From: an uncultured Clostridia bacterium
GTDB lineage: Bacteria > Bacillota > Clostridia > Christensenellales > CAG-138
Reading direction: 5' to 3'
DNA: 64,000 bases
Assembly (NCBI GenBank): GCA_946411635.1
Contig: CAMKES010000005.1
Location: forward strand, 1 to 64,000
A model generated the notes under the pieces. That model was not told the DNA's origin and searched no databases. It saw nothing but the letters and a program-made list of their open reading frames with translations. Positions 1-8,466 of this stretch are shown piece by piece. How positions within the stretch are numbered: the first letter of the stretch is position 1; every line of letters starts with the position of its first letter. Both the position numbers and the translations under genes were made by a program.

Positions 1-132
1 ACATTAGATTGTTATTGCAGCCGGAACCTGCACTGACTGACATGTATTGAACATTTCAAGTTGCGAGGAAAAGCCCTGAATTTCGGCATTTTTGCCTAAT
101 TTACTGAGGTTTTCAGACATATTGGTCCGCCA

Positions 133-177
133 CTCCGACTCTGAAGGCCGCACGTTCAAATCGTGTCAGGCACGCCA
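133..177 (+). tRNA. tRNA 3' half (possibly Arg-CCG), 5' half not recognisable
   Basis: A T-stem of five pairs (150-154 with 162-166) closes a canonical TTCAAAT loop. It is followed by a 7-nt acceptor 3' strand, a G discriminator and an encoded CCA at 175-177. Counting back with a 5-nt variable loop puts CCG at the anticodon (135-137) with U33 and A37, suggesting Arg. The 5' half does not fit: the anticodon-stem partner and D-arm are absent and only a 5-bp partial acceptor match (TGCCT at 93-97) exists. A terminator follows directly. I infer a displaced tRNA 3' end (att-like) or a degenerate tRNA. Confidence 0.4.
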
Positions 178-178
178 C

Positions 179-216
179 GTCGCCGCAAGCCTCACTTGGC
201 TTGCGGCGACTTTTTT
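179..216 (+). terminator. Intrinsic terminator after the tRNA 3' end
   Basis: A perfect 12-bp stem (179-190 with 199-210), an 8-nt loop and a run of six T. It begins two bases after the encoded CCA, as expected for a single-tRNA transcription unit. Confidence 0.85.
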
Positions 217-423
217 ATTTCATAAACAAGTCATCGCGGCGCAGATGTTCGGCTTGCTCCTCCTTTCCGCAGGCCACTTCGTTACAGAGGCAGATCGCGC
301 GTTTCTCACGCGTACCATGGGCACGCTCGGTTCGCCTGTTCGCTTGCAAGCGCGCTCACGACGGCTCTCTGTCGCTGCCGCCCTTTTGCGGGCGCGCCTG
401 CGGCGCGGGGGACACGGGGCGAG

Positions 424-473
424 CCCTCCCTGTGCAAGGGAGGGTGGCCCGCGAAGCGGGACGCGAGGGTTGT
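424..473. repeat. Dispersed palindromic intergenic repeat (CCCTCCC type)
   Basis: Two small hairpins in tandem: CCCTCCC/GGGAGGG (424-430 with 438-444) and CCCGC/GCGGG (448-452 with 456-460), ending GGGTTGT. This resembles palindromic intergenic repeats common in clostridial genomes. The rest of the 217-545 gap is GC-rich, with no convincing reading frame that has a ribosome binding site. Confidence 0.5.
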
Positions 474-545
474 CGCCGCCTCCGGAGCGCGGTTCGGAGG
501 GAGACCGGCGCGGTGAAAAAGATGCCCGTTTCCGGAAATCCGCGA

Positions 546-574
546 TTGACTTTTACATGCGGTTTTGGTACAAT
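546..574 (+). promoter_or_regulatory. Sigma-A type promoter of the 2-oxoacid oxidoreductase operon
   Basis: TTGACT (546-551), a 17-bp spacer and TACAAT (569-574). Transcription would start near 581, inside the tandem operators described next, about 55 bp before the first start codon. Confidence 0.7.
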
Positions 575-580
575 ATCCTT

Positions 581-614
581 GATGTTGGACATCTTTGAAC
601 GGTTGTCCGACAAC
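581..614. promoter_or_regulatory. Two tandem FadR/GntR-type operators
   Basis: GATGTTGGACATC (581-593) and GTTGTCCGACAAC (602-614) are each perfect palindromes around a central base or triplet. They share the core TGT-N3-ACA, and the second matches the TNGTNNNACNA consensus known for the FadR subfamily. Their centres are 21 bp apart, about two helical turns, and they cover the predicted start of transcription. Repression by the FadR-type regulator encoded at 5553-6239 is inferred from this motif and proximity. Confidence 0.55.
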
Positions 615-635
615 TAACGAGAGGTACGACCGCGT

Positions 636-1352
636 ATGAAGGATTATTGGGTTTTGCTCGGTGCGTTCGGCAGCGGAAAAAGCGAGCTTGCGCTGAACAT
701 GGCGATTGCCGCCGCGAAGCAGGGCCCGTGTATGCTCGTCGACCTCGACGTCATCAATCCCTATTTCCGTACGAGCGAGCGCGGCGACGTTCTGGAGCCC
801 GCAGGCGTGGAACTCATCATGCCGCCGTACGCCCTTGAAAAAATCGAAATCATGTCGCTTTCCGCCCGCGTATACGCTGCGTTTACGCCGGGAGAGGGGA
901 GCGTTTTTTTTGACGTCGGCGGCGATCACGTCGGTTCGGTCGCGCTCGGACAGTACAAGCCGCAGTTCGCTTCGATCCCGAAGGAGAACCTGCACGTGCT
1001 GTTCATCGTGAATCCGATGCGTCCGACGGCGGCGGATCCCGAAAGCGCCTGGGCGACGCTCGAGAAGATCCGGTTCGTTTCGCGGCTCAACGTCACCGGC
1101 ATCGTGAACAACGCGAACCTTGCGGGGGAAACGGATTATACGCACCTGATCGAAGGGTACGAGCTTGTGAAAGCGCTTTCGGAGAAGACCGGCGTTCCGG
1201 TCTGGGGCACGGCGGGCATGCCGGACGTGCTCGACGCGTTCAACGCGTACGCGAAGGAACACGGGCTCGACGAACGGTACATCGGCGTCCGTCAGCCGGT
1301 CACGGTGTACATGCACCGCAGTTGGGATAAGTTCCTGAAGGAAGGACTTTAA
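636..1352 (+). CDS. P-loop ATPase associated with 2-oxoacid oxidoreductase
   Basis: A 238-residue cytoplasmic protein with a Walker A motif at residues 9-16 (GAFGSGKS), a switch-like VDLDVINPYFR at 35-45 and a Walker-B-like FFDVGGD at 91-97, typical of the MinD/CobQ-like P-loop fold. It is the first gene of the operon that continues with the ferredoxin and three other subunits of a 2-oxoacid:ferredoxin oxidoreductase. Such ATPases are often found next to these enzymes, but I know of no established function; cofactor insertion or enzyme maintenance is a guess. The start follows a GAGAGG ribosome binding site. No transmembrane segments are seen. Confidence 0.75.
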   Translation: MKDYWVLLGAFGSGKSELALNMAIAAAKQGPCMLVDLDVINPYFRTSERGDVLEPAGVELIMPPYALEKIEIMSLSARVYAAFTPGEGSVFFDVGGDHVGSVALGQYKPQFASIPKENLHVLFIVNPMRPTAADPESAWATLEKIRFVSRLNVTGIVNNANLAGETDYTHLIEGYELVKALSEKTGVPVWGTAGMPDVLDAFNAYAKEHGLDERYIGVRQPVTVYMHRSWDKFLKEGL

Positions 1353-1389
1353 GCATACCAAAACCAAATTCGGAAAGAAAGGAAATGCC

Positions 1390-1593
1390 ATGATCAAAGT
1401 AACCATTCACGAAGACGCATGCAAGAGCTGCGGGCTCTGCGTGCGTGCATGTCCCAAAGACGTGCTGGCCATCTCCAAGCGCCTCAACACCAAGGGCTAT
1501 TACGCCGTTGAAGTCGCGCATCCGGAGGCCTGCATCGCCTGTGCGTCCTGTGCAAAGACCTGCCCGGACGTTGCCATTGAGATCGAAAAATAA
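1390..1593 (+). CDS. vorD: 2-oxoacid:ferredoxin oxidoreductase, ferredoxin (delta) subunit
   Basis: A 67-residue protein with two 4Fe-4S motifs, C11-x2-C14-x2-C17-x3-C21-P and C48-x2-C51-x2-C54-x3-C58-P. This is the standard 2[4Fe-4S] ferredoxin layout. It would carry electrons from the TPP-bound intermediate of the oxidoreductase to free ferredoxin. It sits 37 bp after the P-loop ATPase gene and 11 bp before the alpha subunit, so it is clearly operonic. The gene order (delta, alpha, beta, gamma) is that of VOR/KOR enzymes. A GAAAGGAAA ribosome binding site lies just upstream. The symbol is inferred from context; KorD is equally possible. Confidence 0.85.
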   Translation: MIKVTIHEDACKSCGLCVRACPKDVLAISKRLNTKGYYAVEVAHPEACIACASCAKTCPDVAIEIEK

Positions 1594-1604
1594 GGAGGAA
1601 CAGT

Positions 1605-2672
1605 ATGGCTAAGAAACTGATGAAGGGCTGCGAAGCGATCGCCGAAGCGGCCATCCAGGCGGGCTGCCGTTACTTCTTCGGCTACCCGATCACGCCGCAG
1701 AACGACATTCCCGAGTATATGTCGCTGCGTTTGCCGCAGGTGGGCGGATGCTTCCTGCAGGCGGAGAGCGAGGTCGCCGCGATCAACATGGTATACGGCG
1801 CAGGCGGCGCGGGCGCGCGCGTCATGACCTCTTCCTCCAGCCCGGGCATTTCGCTGAAGCAGGAGGGCATCTCCACGATCGCGGGCGCGGAGGTTCCGTG
1901 CGTGATCGTCAACATGATGCGCGGCGGCCCGGGGCTTGGCAACATCCAGGCGAGCCAGGGCGACTATTTCCAGGCGGTCAAGGGCGGCGGCCACGGCGAC
2001 TACCGCAGCATCGTCATCGCGCCTTCCTCCATTCAGGAGACGGTCGACATGATGCCCCACGCGTTTGATCTGGCGGACAACTACCGCATCCCGGTCATCA
2101 TCCTCGCCGACGGTCTGATCGGTCAGATGATGGAGCCGGTCGAGCTGCACATGAACCCGAACCCCGTGCTTCCCGAGAAGCCGTGGGCGGCGCAGGGCTG
2201 GGATCCGAAGGGAACGAGACCCCGCGCGGTCATCAACTCGCTGTACATCGAGACCGAGGATCTGGACGGCCTGATGACGCGCCTCAACGCGCGCTACGAC
2301 GTGATCCGCGAAAAGGAAGTCATGGTCGAGAAGTACCACACCGAAGGCGCCGAATATATTCTCTGCGCATACGGCACGGTCGCGCGCGTCTGCAAAGCGG
2401 CGGTCCGCATCCTGGAGGAGAACGGCATCAAGGCCGGTCTCGTCCGTCCGATCACCCTGTGGCCGTTCCCGACGAAGGAAGTCCGCGAGGTCTTCGAGCA
2501 GGAGAGCGTCAAGGCGGGTCTCACCGTGGAGATCAGCAACGGCCAGATGGTCGAGGACATTCGTCTTGCGGTCAACGGTCTGAAGCCCGTGGAGTACATG
2601 GGCAAGGGCGGCAGCATCATTCCGGCCGCGGAGGATATTGCCGAGCGCATTATGCAGATGAGGAGGGCGTAA
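1605..2672 (+). CDS. vorB: 2-oxoacid:ferredoxin oxidoreductase, alpha subunit (VorB/KorA type)
   Basis: A 355-residue subunit with the pyruvate:ferredoxin-type pyrimidine-binding domain first (FGYPITPQND at 25-34, ESEVAAINMVYGAGGAGAR about 54-72) and a transketolase C-terminal-like domain after about residue 240. With the beta and gamma subunits it oxidatively decarboxylates a 2-oxoacid to acyl-CoA while reducing ferredoxin. The branched-chain aminotransferase gene 3.6 kb downstream and a CoA-transferase in between favour branched-chain 2-oxoacids (VOR) over 2-oxoglutarate (KOR). Substrate choice cannot be read from sequence alone. A strong AAGGAGGAA site precedes the ATG. Confidence 0.85.
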   Translation: MAKKLMKGCEAIAEAAIQAGCRYFFGYPITPQNDIPEYMSLRLPQVGGCFLQAESEVAAINMVYGAGGAGARVMTSSSSPGISLKQEGISTIAGAEVPCVIVNMMRGGPGLGNIQASQGDYFQAVKGGGHGDYRSIVIAPSSIQETVDMMPHAFDLADNYRIPVIILADGLIGQMMEPVELHMNPNPVLPEKPWAAQGWDPKGTRPRAVINSLYIETEDLDGLMTRLNARYDVIREKEVMVEKYHTEGAEYILCAYGTVARVCKAAVRILEENGIKAGLVRPITLWPFPTKEVREVFEQESVKAGLTVEISNGQMVEDIRLAVNGLKPVEYMGKGGSIIPAAEDIAERIMQMRRA

Positions 2673-2675
2673 ACC

Positions 2676-3410
<735 letters not shown>

Positions 3411-3412
3411 CC

Positions 3413-3949
3413 ATGGTTGAGAGAAATATTTTCGCAGGCTTCGGCGGACAGGGCGTTCTGCTGATGGGTCAGCTCCTGGCGGCAGCCGGCATGATGGAGG
3501 GCAAGAACACCTCCTGGATCCCCTCGTACGGTCCCGAAATGCGCGGCGGTACGGCGAACTGCAGCGTCATGCTGTCCGACGAGGAGATCGACTCCCCGCT
3601 CGTGACGCGGCCGACGTCGCTGATCGTCATGAACCGTCCGTCGCTCGAGAAGTTCGAAGACAAGGTCGTTCCCGGCGGTTCGATCTTCGTCAACAGCTCC
3701 ATGATCGACATCAAAGTCAAGCGCACCGACGTCAACGCGTACTACGTGCCCTGCACGGAGATCGCGTCGGAGCTCGGAAACAGCAAGGTTTCCAACATGA
3801 TCATGCTCGGCGCGTACCTCGGCAAATCCAAGTGCGTCGAAGTCGAGACCGTTCTTGCGGCGCTTCTGGAGAAGCTCGGCGAGAAGAAGGCGAAGCTGAT
3901 CCCGTTGAACCGTGAGGCGCTCCTGCGCGGCGCGTCCTGCATCGAATAA
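3413..3949 (+). CDS. vorC: 2-oxoacid:ferredoxin oxidoreductase, gamma subunit
   Basis: A 178-residue subunit beginning with the family signature GFGGQGVLLMGQLLA (9-23), as in the gamma domain of pyruvate and 2-oxoacid ferredoxin oxidoreductases, which contacts CoA. It begins 3 bp after the beta gene, preceded by AAGGAGGTATAACC, and closes the four-subunit set. A long hairpin (3960-3998) separates it from the CoA-transferase gene. Confidence 0.85.
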   Translation: MVERNIFAGFGGQGVLLMGQLLAAAGMMEGKNTSWIPSYGPEMRGGTANCSVMLSDEEIDSPLVTRPTSLIVMNRPSLEKFEDKVVPGGSIFVNSSMIDIKVKRTDVNAYYVPCTEIASELGNSKVSNMIMLGAYLGKSKCVEVETVLAALLEKLGEKKAKLIPLNREALLRGASCIE

Positions 3950-3959
3950 CAGCATACAC

Positions 3960-3998
3960 CGAAGGGCTTTTTGACGGGATCCGTCAAAGAGCCCTTCG
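3960..3998 (+). terminator. Long intergenic hairpin between oxidoreductase and CoA-transferase genes
   Basis: A 16-bp stem with one mismatch (3960-3975 with 3983-3998) and a 7-nt loop. No T-run follows, so it is either a weak or factor-assisted terminator or a transcript-stabilising 3' hairpin that sets different levels for the upstream and downstream genes. Confidence 0.5.
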
Positions 3999-4022
3999 CA
4001 ATCCAACGACAGGAGAGTTTTT

Positions 4023-5552
4023 ATGGCACAATTCATTTCTGCCGCGGAGGCAGTCCGGCTGATCCGGGACGGAGACTGCGTGATCTACAACAACTTTCTC
4101 GGCATGAACAACGCCGAGCAGCTTTCGATCGCGCTGAACGAGCGCTTTGAGGCGGAGGGACATCCGAAGGACCTGACGCTGTACTGCACCGCGGGCCTCG
4201 GCGGATGGCTTCCCGGTCAGCCCTGCGAAAAGATCGTTCCGCTCGGCGGCGTCAGGACCGTCATCATGTCGCACTACGGCTCCATGCCCGACACGGCGAA
4301 GATGATCCTCGAAAACAAGGTCGAAGCGTACAACCTGCCGTTCGGCGTCATGTCGCACGCGGTGCGCGCGGGCGCGGCGGGCCATCCGTACTACATTTCC
4401 GACGCGGGTCTCAACCTGTTCGTCGATCCGAAGTACAAGGGCTATCAGCTGAACGAGCAGTCGAAGCAGGAGCTCGTCGAGGAGATCGTCATCGACGGCA
4501 AGCGCCGCCTGAAATACGCGACTCCGCGTCCCGACGTTGCGCTTCTGAAGGGCTCCAGCGCCGACGCGTACGGCAATATTTCGTGGGAAGACGAGCCGGT
4601 CATCGGCGACGCGCTTTCCATCGCGCAGCTCACGAAGCGCTGCGGCGGCAAGGTCATCGTGCAGGTCAAGCGCAAGCTCGACACGCCGCGCCGTCCGACC
4701 GAGATCGTCATTCCCTCGGTGCTCGTCGACTGCGTCTGCGTCTGCCCCGAGCAGGACCAGATCCAGGGCATCAAAGGCAGCGATCCCAGATACGCGGGCG
4801 ACGTGCCCATGACCGACGAAGAGCTTGAGACGTACGTCCGCGAGAACGCGAAGGAGGATCCGAAGGATCTCGCGAAGCGTCTGATCGCGAAGCGCGCGGC
4901 AAAGGAGCTCGAGCCCGGTCACGTCGTGAACATCGGCGTCGGCGCGCCGGAATTCGTCGCGGTCGAAGCGGCGAAGAGCGGCATGCTTTCGAAGGTCGCG
5001 CTGACGGTCGAGGCCGGCTCCATGAAGGGCCTGCCCGCGGGCGGATTCGCCTTCGGCGCCGCGATGGGCGCGCAGGCGTGCTGCACCACCGCCGAACAGT
5101 TTGATCTGTACGACGGCGGCGGACTGGACATCTGCTTCATCGGCGCGCTGGAGATCGACGGCGAGGGCAACGTCAACGGGCATTACCACCCGAAGAAGCT
5201 CTCCGGCATCGGCGGATTCATCAACATCACGCAGTTTACGCACAAGGTCGTGTTCTGCACGACGTTCTCGGCCGGCGGTCTGGAGATCGAAGACGGGGAA
5301 GACGGGCTTACGATCGTGAAGGAAGGCAAGTTCCTGAAGTTCGCGGATCACGTGACGGCGCTTTCGTTCTCCGCGCAGAACGCGCACGAGAACGGGCAGG
5401 AGGTCACCTACGTGACCGAGCGCTGCGTGTTCCGGCTCGGTGAAAACGGCCTCGTGCTGACCGAAGTGCGCAAGGGCGTAGACGTAAAGAAGCAGATCGT
5501 CGATCTGCTTCCGTTCCGGGTCGATATTGCGGAGGATCTGATCGTCTATTGA
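4023..5552 (+). CDS. Family I acyl-CoA:carboxylate CoA-transferase (acetate/propionate type)
   Basis: A 509-residue single-chain CoA-transferase with two CoA-transferase halves (about 5-240 and 285-509). The glutamate at 330, in TVEAGSMKGLPAGG, sits where family I enzymes carry the catalytic Glu that forms the glutamyl-CoA thioester. Length and layout fit propionate/acetate CoA-transferase (YdiF/Pct-like). Downstream of the 2-oxoacid oxidoreductase it could move CoA from isobutyryl-, isovaleryl- or other acyl-CoA to acetate, releasing the fermentation acid and conserving the thioester energy. A CAGGAGAG site precedes the ATG. The actual acyl specificity is unknown. Confidence 0.8.
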   Translation: MAQFISAAEAVRLIRDGDCVIYNNFLGMNNAEQLSIALNERFEAEGHPKDLTLYCTAGLGGWLPGQPCEKIVPLGGVRTVIMSHYGSMPDTAKMILENKVEAYNLPFGVMSHAVRAGAAGHPYYISDAGLNLFVDPKYKGYQLNEQSKQELVEEIVIDGKRRLKYATPRPDVALLKGSSADAYGNISWEDEPVIGDALSIAQLTKRCGGKVIVQVKRKLDTPRRPTEIVIPSVLVDCVCVCPEQDQIQGIKGSDPRYAGDVPMTDEELETYVRENAKEDPKDLAKRLIAKRAAKELEPGHVVNIGVGAPEFVAVEAAKSGMLSKVALTVEAGSMKGLPAGGFAFGAAMGAQACCTTAEQFDLYDGGGLDICFIGALEIDGEGNVNGHYHPKKLSGIGGFINITQFTHKVVFCTTFSAGGLEIEDGEDGLTIVKEGKFLKFADHVTALSFSAQNAHENGQEVTYVTERCVFRLGENGLVLTEVRKGVDVKKQIVDLLPFRVDIAEDLIVY

Positions 5553-6239
5553 TCAGTCCAGAGGAATGTTGAACGCGCGCATCGTATTGATGATGTGCAG
5601 CTGCATCGCGGTTTTCGCGCCTCCGGGATTGCGGTCCTTCAGGTACTGCGTCAGCACGCGGTGATCGTGCAGCGTCATTTCCGCCACCTCCGGCGCCTCG
5701 TTGGCGAGCAGGATGCCGTGGTGGATGGCGCGGTTGAAGATCGGCAGCAGCGACGTGATGAAGGGGTTGTGCGTGGCGGACGCGATCGAGTTGTGGAATT
5801 TCTGCTCGGTCTCGTCCCACTGCGGATCCTGATTCCGGATCATCTGTTCGTTCAGCTCGCAGTAGCGGAAGATCTCGTTGAGCTCGTCGCTGCTTGCGCG
5901 CAGGCACGCATAGTACGCGGCCTGCGGCTCGAACATCAGACGCATCTCGTACAGGTCCTTCGTGTTCACGTTCGTGTTCTGGATCTTCAGCACGTCGTAA
6001 TCGGCGTGGATGTTGCGGCTTTCGGTCACGAACGTGCCGACGCCGCGGCGCACCTCGACGAGCCCGCGCGTGCTGAGGATGCGGAGCGCCTCGCGAAGCG
6101 TCGTGCGGCTCACGTTGAGTTCGGAGGAAAGCTCCGGCTCGCTGGGCAGCTTGTCGCCGGGCTGGAACCGTCCGTGTATGATCGTTTCGGCCAGCCGGTC
6201 CGCGATGCGGACGGACAGCGCGTTGTTTCCATAGGGCAT
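5553..6239 (-). CDS. FadR-subfamily GntR transcriptional regulator
   Basis: A 228-residue regulator with an N-terminal winged helix (about residues 8-75; SEPELSSELNVSRTTLREAL recognition region) and a C-terminal all-helical FCD domain carrying the usual Asp/His residues (HNSI, HDHR and LHI regions). I chose the ATG at 6239 because CGGAGGTGA precedes it; the frame stays open 32 codons further without a binding site. It is convergent with the CoA-transferase and divergent from the aminotransferase. FCD regulators usually sense carboxylic acids, so control of this amino-acid fermentation locus is a reasonable inference. Confidence 0.85.
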   Translation of the reverse strand: MPYGNNALSVRIADRLAETIIHGRFQPGDKLPSEPELSSELNVSRTTLREALRILSTRGLVEVRRGVGTFVTESRNIHADYDVLKIQNTNVNTKDLYEMRLMFEPQAAYYACLRASSDELNEIFRYCELNEQMIRNQDPQWDETEQKFHNSIASATHNPFITSLLPIFNRAIHHGILLANEAPEVAEMTLHDHRVLTQYLKDRNPGGAKTAMQLHIINTMRAFNIPLD

Positions 6240-6250
6240 GTCAGTCACCT

Positions 6251-6290
6251 CCGATAATCGGATTATACCGCACCTGCGTGCGGAACACAA
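6251..6290 (-). promoter_or_regulatory. Promoter of the GntR gene overlapped by a palindrome
   Basis: On the minus strand TTGTGT (6285-6290), a 17-bp spacer and TATAAT (6262-6267). The -10 box lies within two overlapping palindromes, CCGAT-A-ATCGG (6251-6261) and ATAAT-CGG-ATTAT (6254-6266). This placement suggests autorepression. The sequence differs from the TGT-N3-ACA sites near position 600, so which protein binds here is open. Confidence 0.5.
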
Positions 6291-6318
6291 TAAAAATTCA
6301 GAAAGAGGGAGAATCATT

Positions 6319-7395
6319 ATGCAAGGTCTTACCATCTACAAAACGGAGCATCCCAAAGAAAAGCCCGGAAAGGGCGCGAAGCTCGGCTTCGGCGTCGTCT
6401 TTACCGATCATATGCTGATCATGCAGTGGGATAAGGGTCAGGGCTGGCACGACGCGAAGATCGTTCCGTACGGTCCGATCTCCATCAGCCCCGCGAGCAC
6501 CGTTCTGCATTACGCGCAGGAGACGTTCGAGGGCATGAAGGCGTACCGCGCCGAGGACGGCCGCGTGCTGCTGTTCCGTCCGGAGGAGAATTTCAAGCGC
6601 ATGAATCTTTCGAACGAGCGTATGTGCATCCCGACGCTCGACGTCGACTTCTGCGTCGAGAGCCTCAAGGAGCTCGTGCTGCTCGACAAGGACTGGATCC
6701 CGTCCGATCCCGGCGCGTCGCTGTACATCCGTCCGATGTGCATCGGCAACGAGTCGCGTCTCGGCGTCAAGGAAGCGGACAGCTACCTCTACATGGTGCT
6801 TCTGAGCCCGTCCGGCGCGTACTATGAGAGCGGTCTGAAGCCCGTTCCGATCTACGTCGAAGAGGAATACGTCCGCGCGGTCCGCGGCGGCACCGGCTTT
6901 GCAAAGACGGGCGGCAACTACGCGTCCTCGATGCGTGCGCAGGAGATCGCGCACGCGAAGGGCTATTCGCAGGTCCTCTGGCTCGACGGCGTGGAAAAGA
7001 AATACGTCGGCGAGGTCGGCGCGATGAACATCTTCTTCGTGATCGACGGCGAGGTCGTCACGCCGGAACTCGACGGCAGCATCCTCTCCGGCATCACCCG
7101 GAAGTCGATGATCGAGATCCTCCGCGACAAGGGGTACAAGGTCACCGAGCGCAGGATCGCGATCCAGGAGGTCGCCGACGCGTACGACGCGGGCAAGCTC
7201 AACGAGGTCTTCGGCACCGGCACCGCGGCGGTCATCAGCCCGGTCGGCAAGCTCGAATGGGGCGACAAGGTCATGATCATCAACAACGGCGAGATCGGCC
7301 CGATCAGCGCGTACGCGTATCAGACGCTCACCGACATCCAGTGGGGCAGAGCCAAGGATCCCTTCGGCTGGTCGATCGAGATCGGTCATATGTAA
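6319..7395 (+). CDS. ilvE: Branched-chain amino acid aminotransferase
   Basis: A 358-residue fold-type IV PLP aminotransferase. Lys196 in the GFAKTGGNYASS motif is the expected PLP Schiff-base lysine. EVGAMNIFFV and SGITRKS follow in the usual order. It interconverts valine, leucine or isoleucine with their 2-oxoacids, which are substrates for the oxidoreductase encoded upstream. I start at the ATG at 6319, after GAAAGAGGGAG; the longer in-frame extension has no binding site. It is divergent from the GntR gene with an 79-bp gap and is followed 12 bp later by tdh. Confidence 0.9.
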   Translation: MQGLTIYKTEHPKEKPGKGAKLGFGVVFTDHMLIMQWDKGQGWHDAKIVPYGPISISPASTVLHYAQETFEGMKAYRAEDGRVLLFRPEENFKRMNLSNERMCIPTLDVDFCVESLKELVLLDKDWIPSDPGASLYIRPMCIGNESRLGVKEADSYLYMVLLSPSGAYYESGLKPVPIYVEEEYVRAVRGGTGFAKTGGNYASSMRAQEIAHAKGYSQVLWLDGVEKKYVGEVGAMNIFFVIDGEVVTPELDGSILSGITRKSMIEILRDKGYKVTERRIAIQEVADAYDAGKLNEVFGTGTAAVISPVGKLEWGDKVMIINNGEIGPISAYAYQTLTDIQWGRAKDPFGWSIEIGHM

Positions 7396-7407
7396 GGAGG
7401 AAACACG

Positions 7408-8451
7408 ATGATACCGAAAATGATGGATGCGATCGTCAAACCCGTTGCGGGCGTCGGCCTCGAACTGCGCCGGGTTCCCGTTCCGGAACCCGGTCCCGGA
7501 GAAGTGCTGATCAAGGTCCACAAGACGGCGATCTGCGGTACGGACGTGCATATCTATGACTGGACGCCGTGGTCCGCAGAGCACGTGAAACCGCCGATGG
7601 TCATCGGCCACGAATACGTCGGCGAGATCGCCGCGCTCGGCGCGGGCGTTACCGGCTTGACCCTTGGCATGCGCGTATCCGGCGAGGGACACATCACCTG
7701 CGGCCATTGCCGCAACTGCCACACGGGAAACATCCAATGGTGCAAGAATACGAAGAGTGTCGGCGTGGATCGCGACGGCGCGTTCGCGGAATACGTCTGC
7801 ATTCCGGAAAAGAACGTCATCATAATTGACCCGCAGCTGGACGAGGACGTCGTCGCCTTCTTCGACGCGTTCGGCAACGCCACGCATACCGCGCTGATGT
7901 TCAACCTCGTCGGCGAAGACGTGCTGATCACCGGCGCAGGCCCGATCGGCGTGATCGCCTGCGGCATCTGCAAGTATGCCGGCGCGCGCCGCGTGGTCAT
8001 TACCGATATGAACGAGTACCGTCTTGATCTCGCCCGCAAGATGGGCGCAGACGCCGCGGTCAACGTTGCCAAGGAAGATCTGCAGGAAGTCATGAAGCAG
8101 CAGGGCCTCGTCGAGGGGTTCGACGTCGGTCTCGAAATGTCCGGCTCGGGCGCTGCTTTCAAGCAGCTGCTTTCTGTCATGCGCAACGGCGGCAAGGTCT
8201 CGCTTCTGGGTCTCGGCAACGGTCCGATCTCGCTCGATATGAACCTCATCATCGGCAAGGGGCTGACGCTGCAGGGCATTTACGGGCGCAAGATGGATAA
8301 CTGGCATCAGATGTCCTACATGGTGCAGGGCGGTCTCGATCTGCATCCGGTCATCACGCACCGCTTCCACTACACCGAGTTTGAAAAAGGCTTCGAAGCC
8401 ATGCATTCCGGCAATTCCGGCAAGGTTATCTTTGACTGGACGAAGAAATAA
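7408..8451 (+). CDS. tdh: L-threonine 3-dehydrogenase
   Basis: A 347-residue zinc-dependent medium-chain dehydrogenase. The catalytic zinc region has C43 and H68-E69, the structural zinc uses C98, C101, C104 and C112, and the NAD site is GAGPIG at 176-181. It oxidises L-threonine to 2-amino-3-oxobutyrate. The gene immediately downstream encodes the enzyme that cleaves this unstable product, which makes the tdh assignment strong among related alcohol and sorbitol dehydrogenases. An AAGGAGGAA site precedes the ATG. Confidence 0.9.
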   Translation: MIPKMMDAIVKPVAGVGLELRRVPVPEPGPGEVLIKVHKTAICGTDVHIYDWTPWSAEHVKPPMVIGHEYVGEIAALGAGVTGLTLGMRVSGEGHITCGHCRNCHTGNIQWCKNTKSVGVDRDGAFAEYVCIPEKNVIIIDPQLDEDVVAFFDAFGNATHTALMFNLVGEDVLITGAGPIGVIACGICKYAGARRVVITDMNEYRLDLARKMGADAAVNVAKEDLQEVMKQQGLVEGFDVGLEMSGSGAAFKQLLSVMRNGGKVSLLGLGNGPISLDMNLIIGKGLTLQGIYGRKMDNWHQMSYMVQGGLDLHPVITHRFHYTEFEKGFEAMHSGNSGKVIFDWTKK

Positions 8452-8466
8452 CGGAGGAAAAAACCA

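Noticed and set aside
306..1406. Long minus-strand frames opposite the P-loop ATPase and many other genes
   Set aside because: GC-rich codon bias leaves antisense frames open; they are Arg/His/Asp-rich and lack ribosome binding sites.
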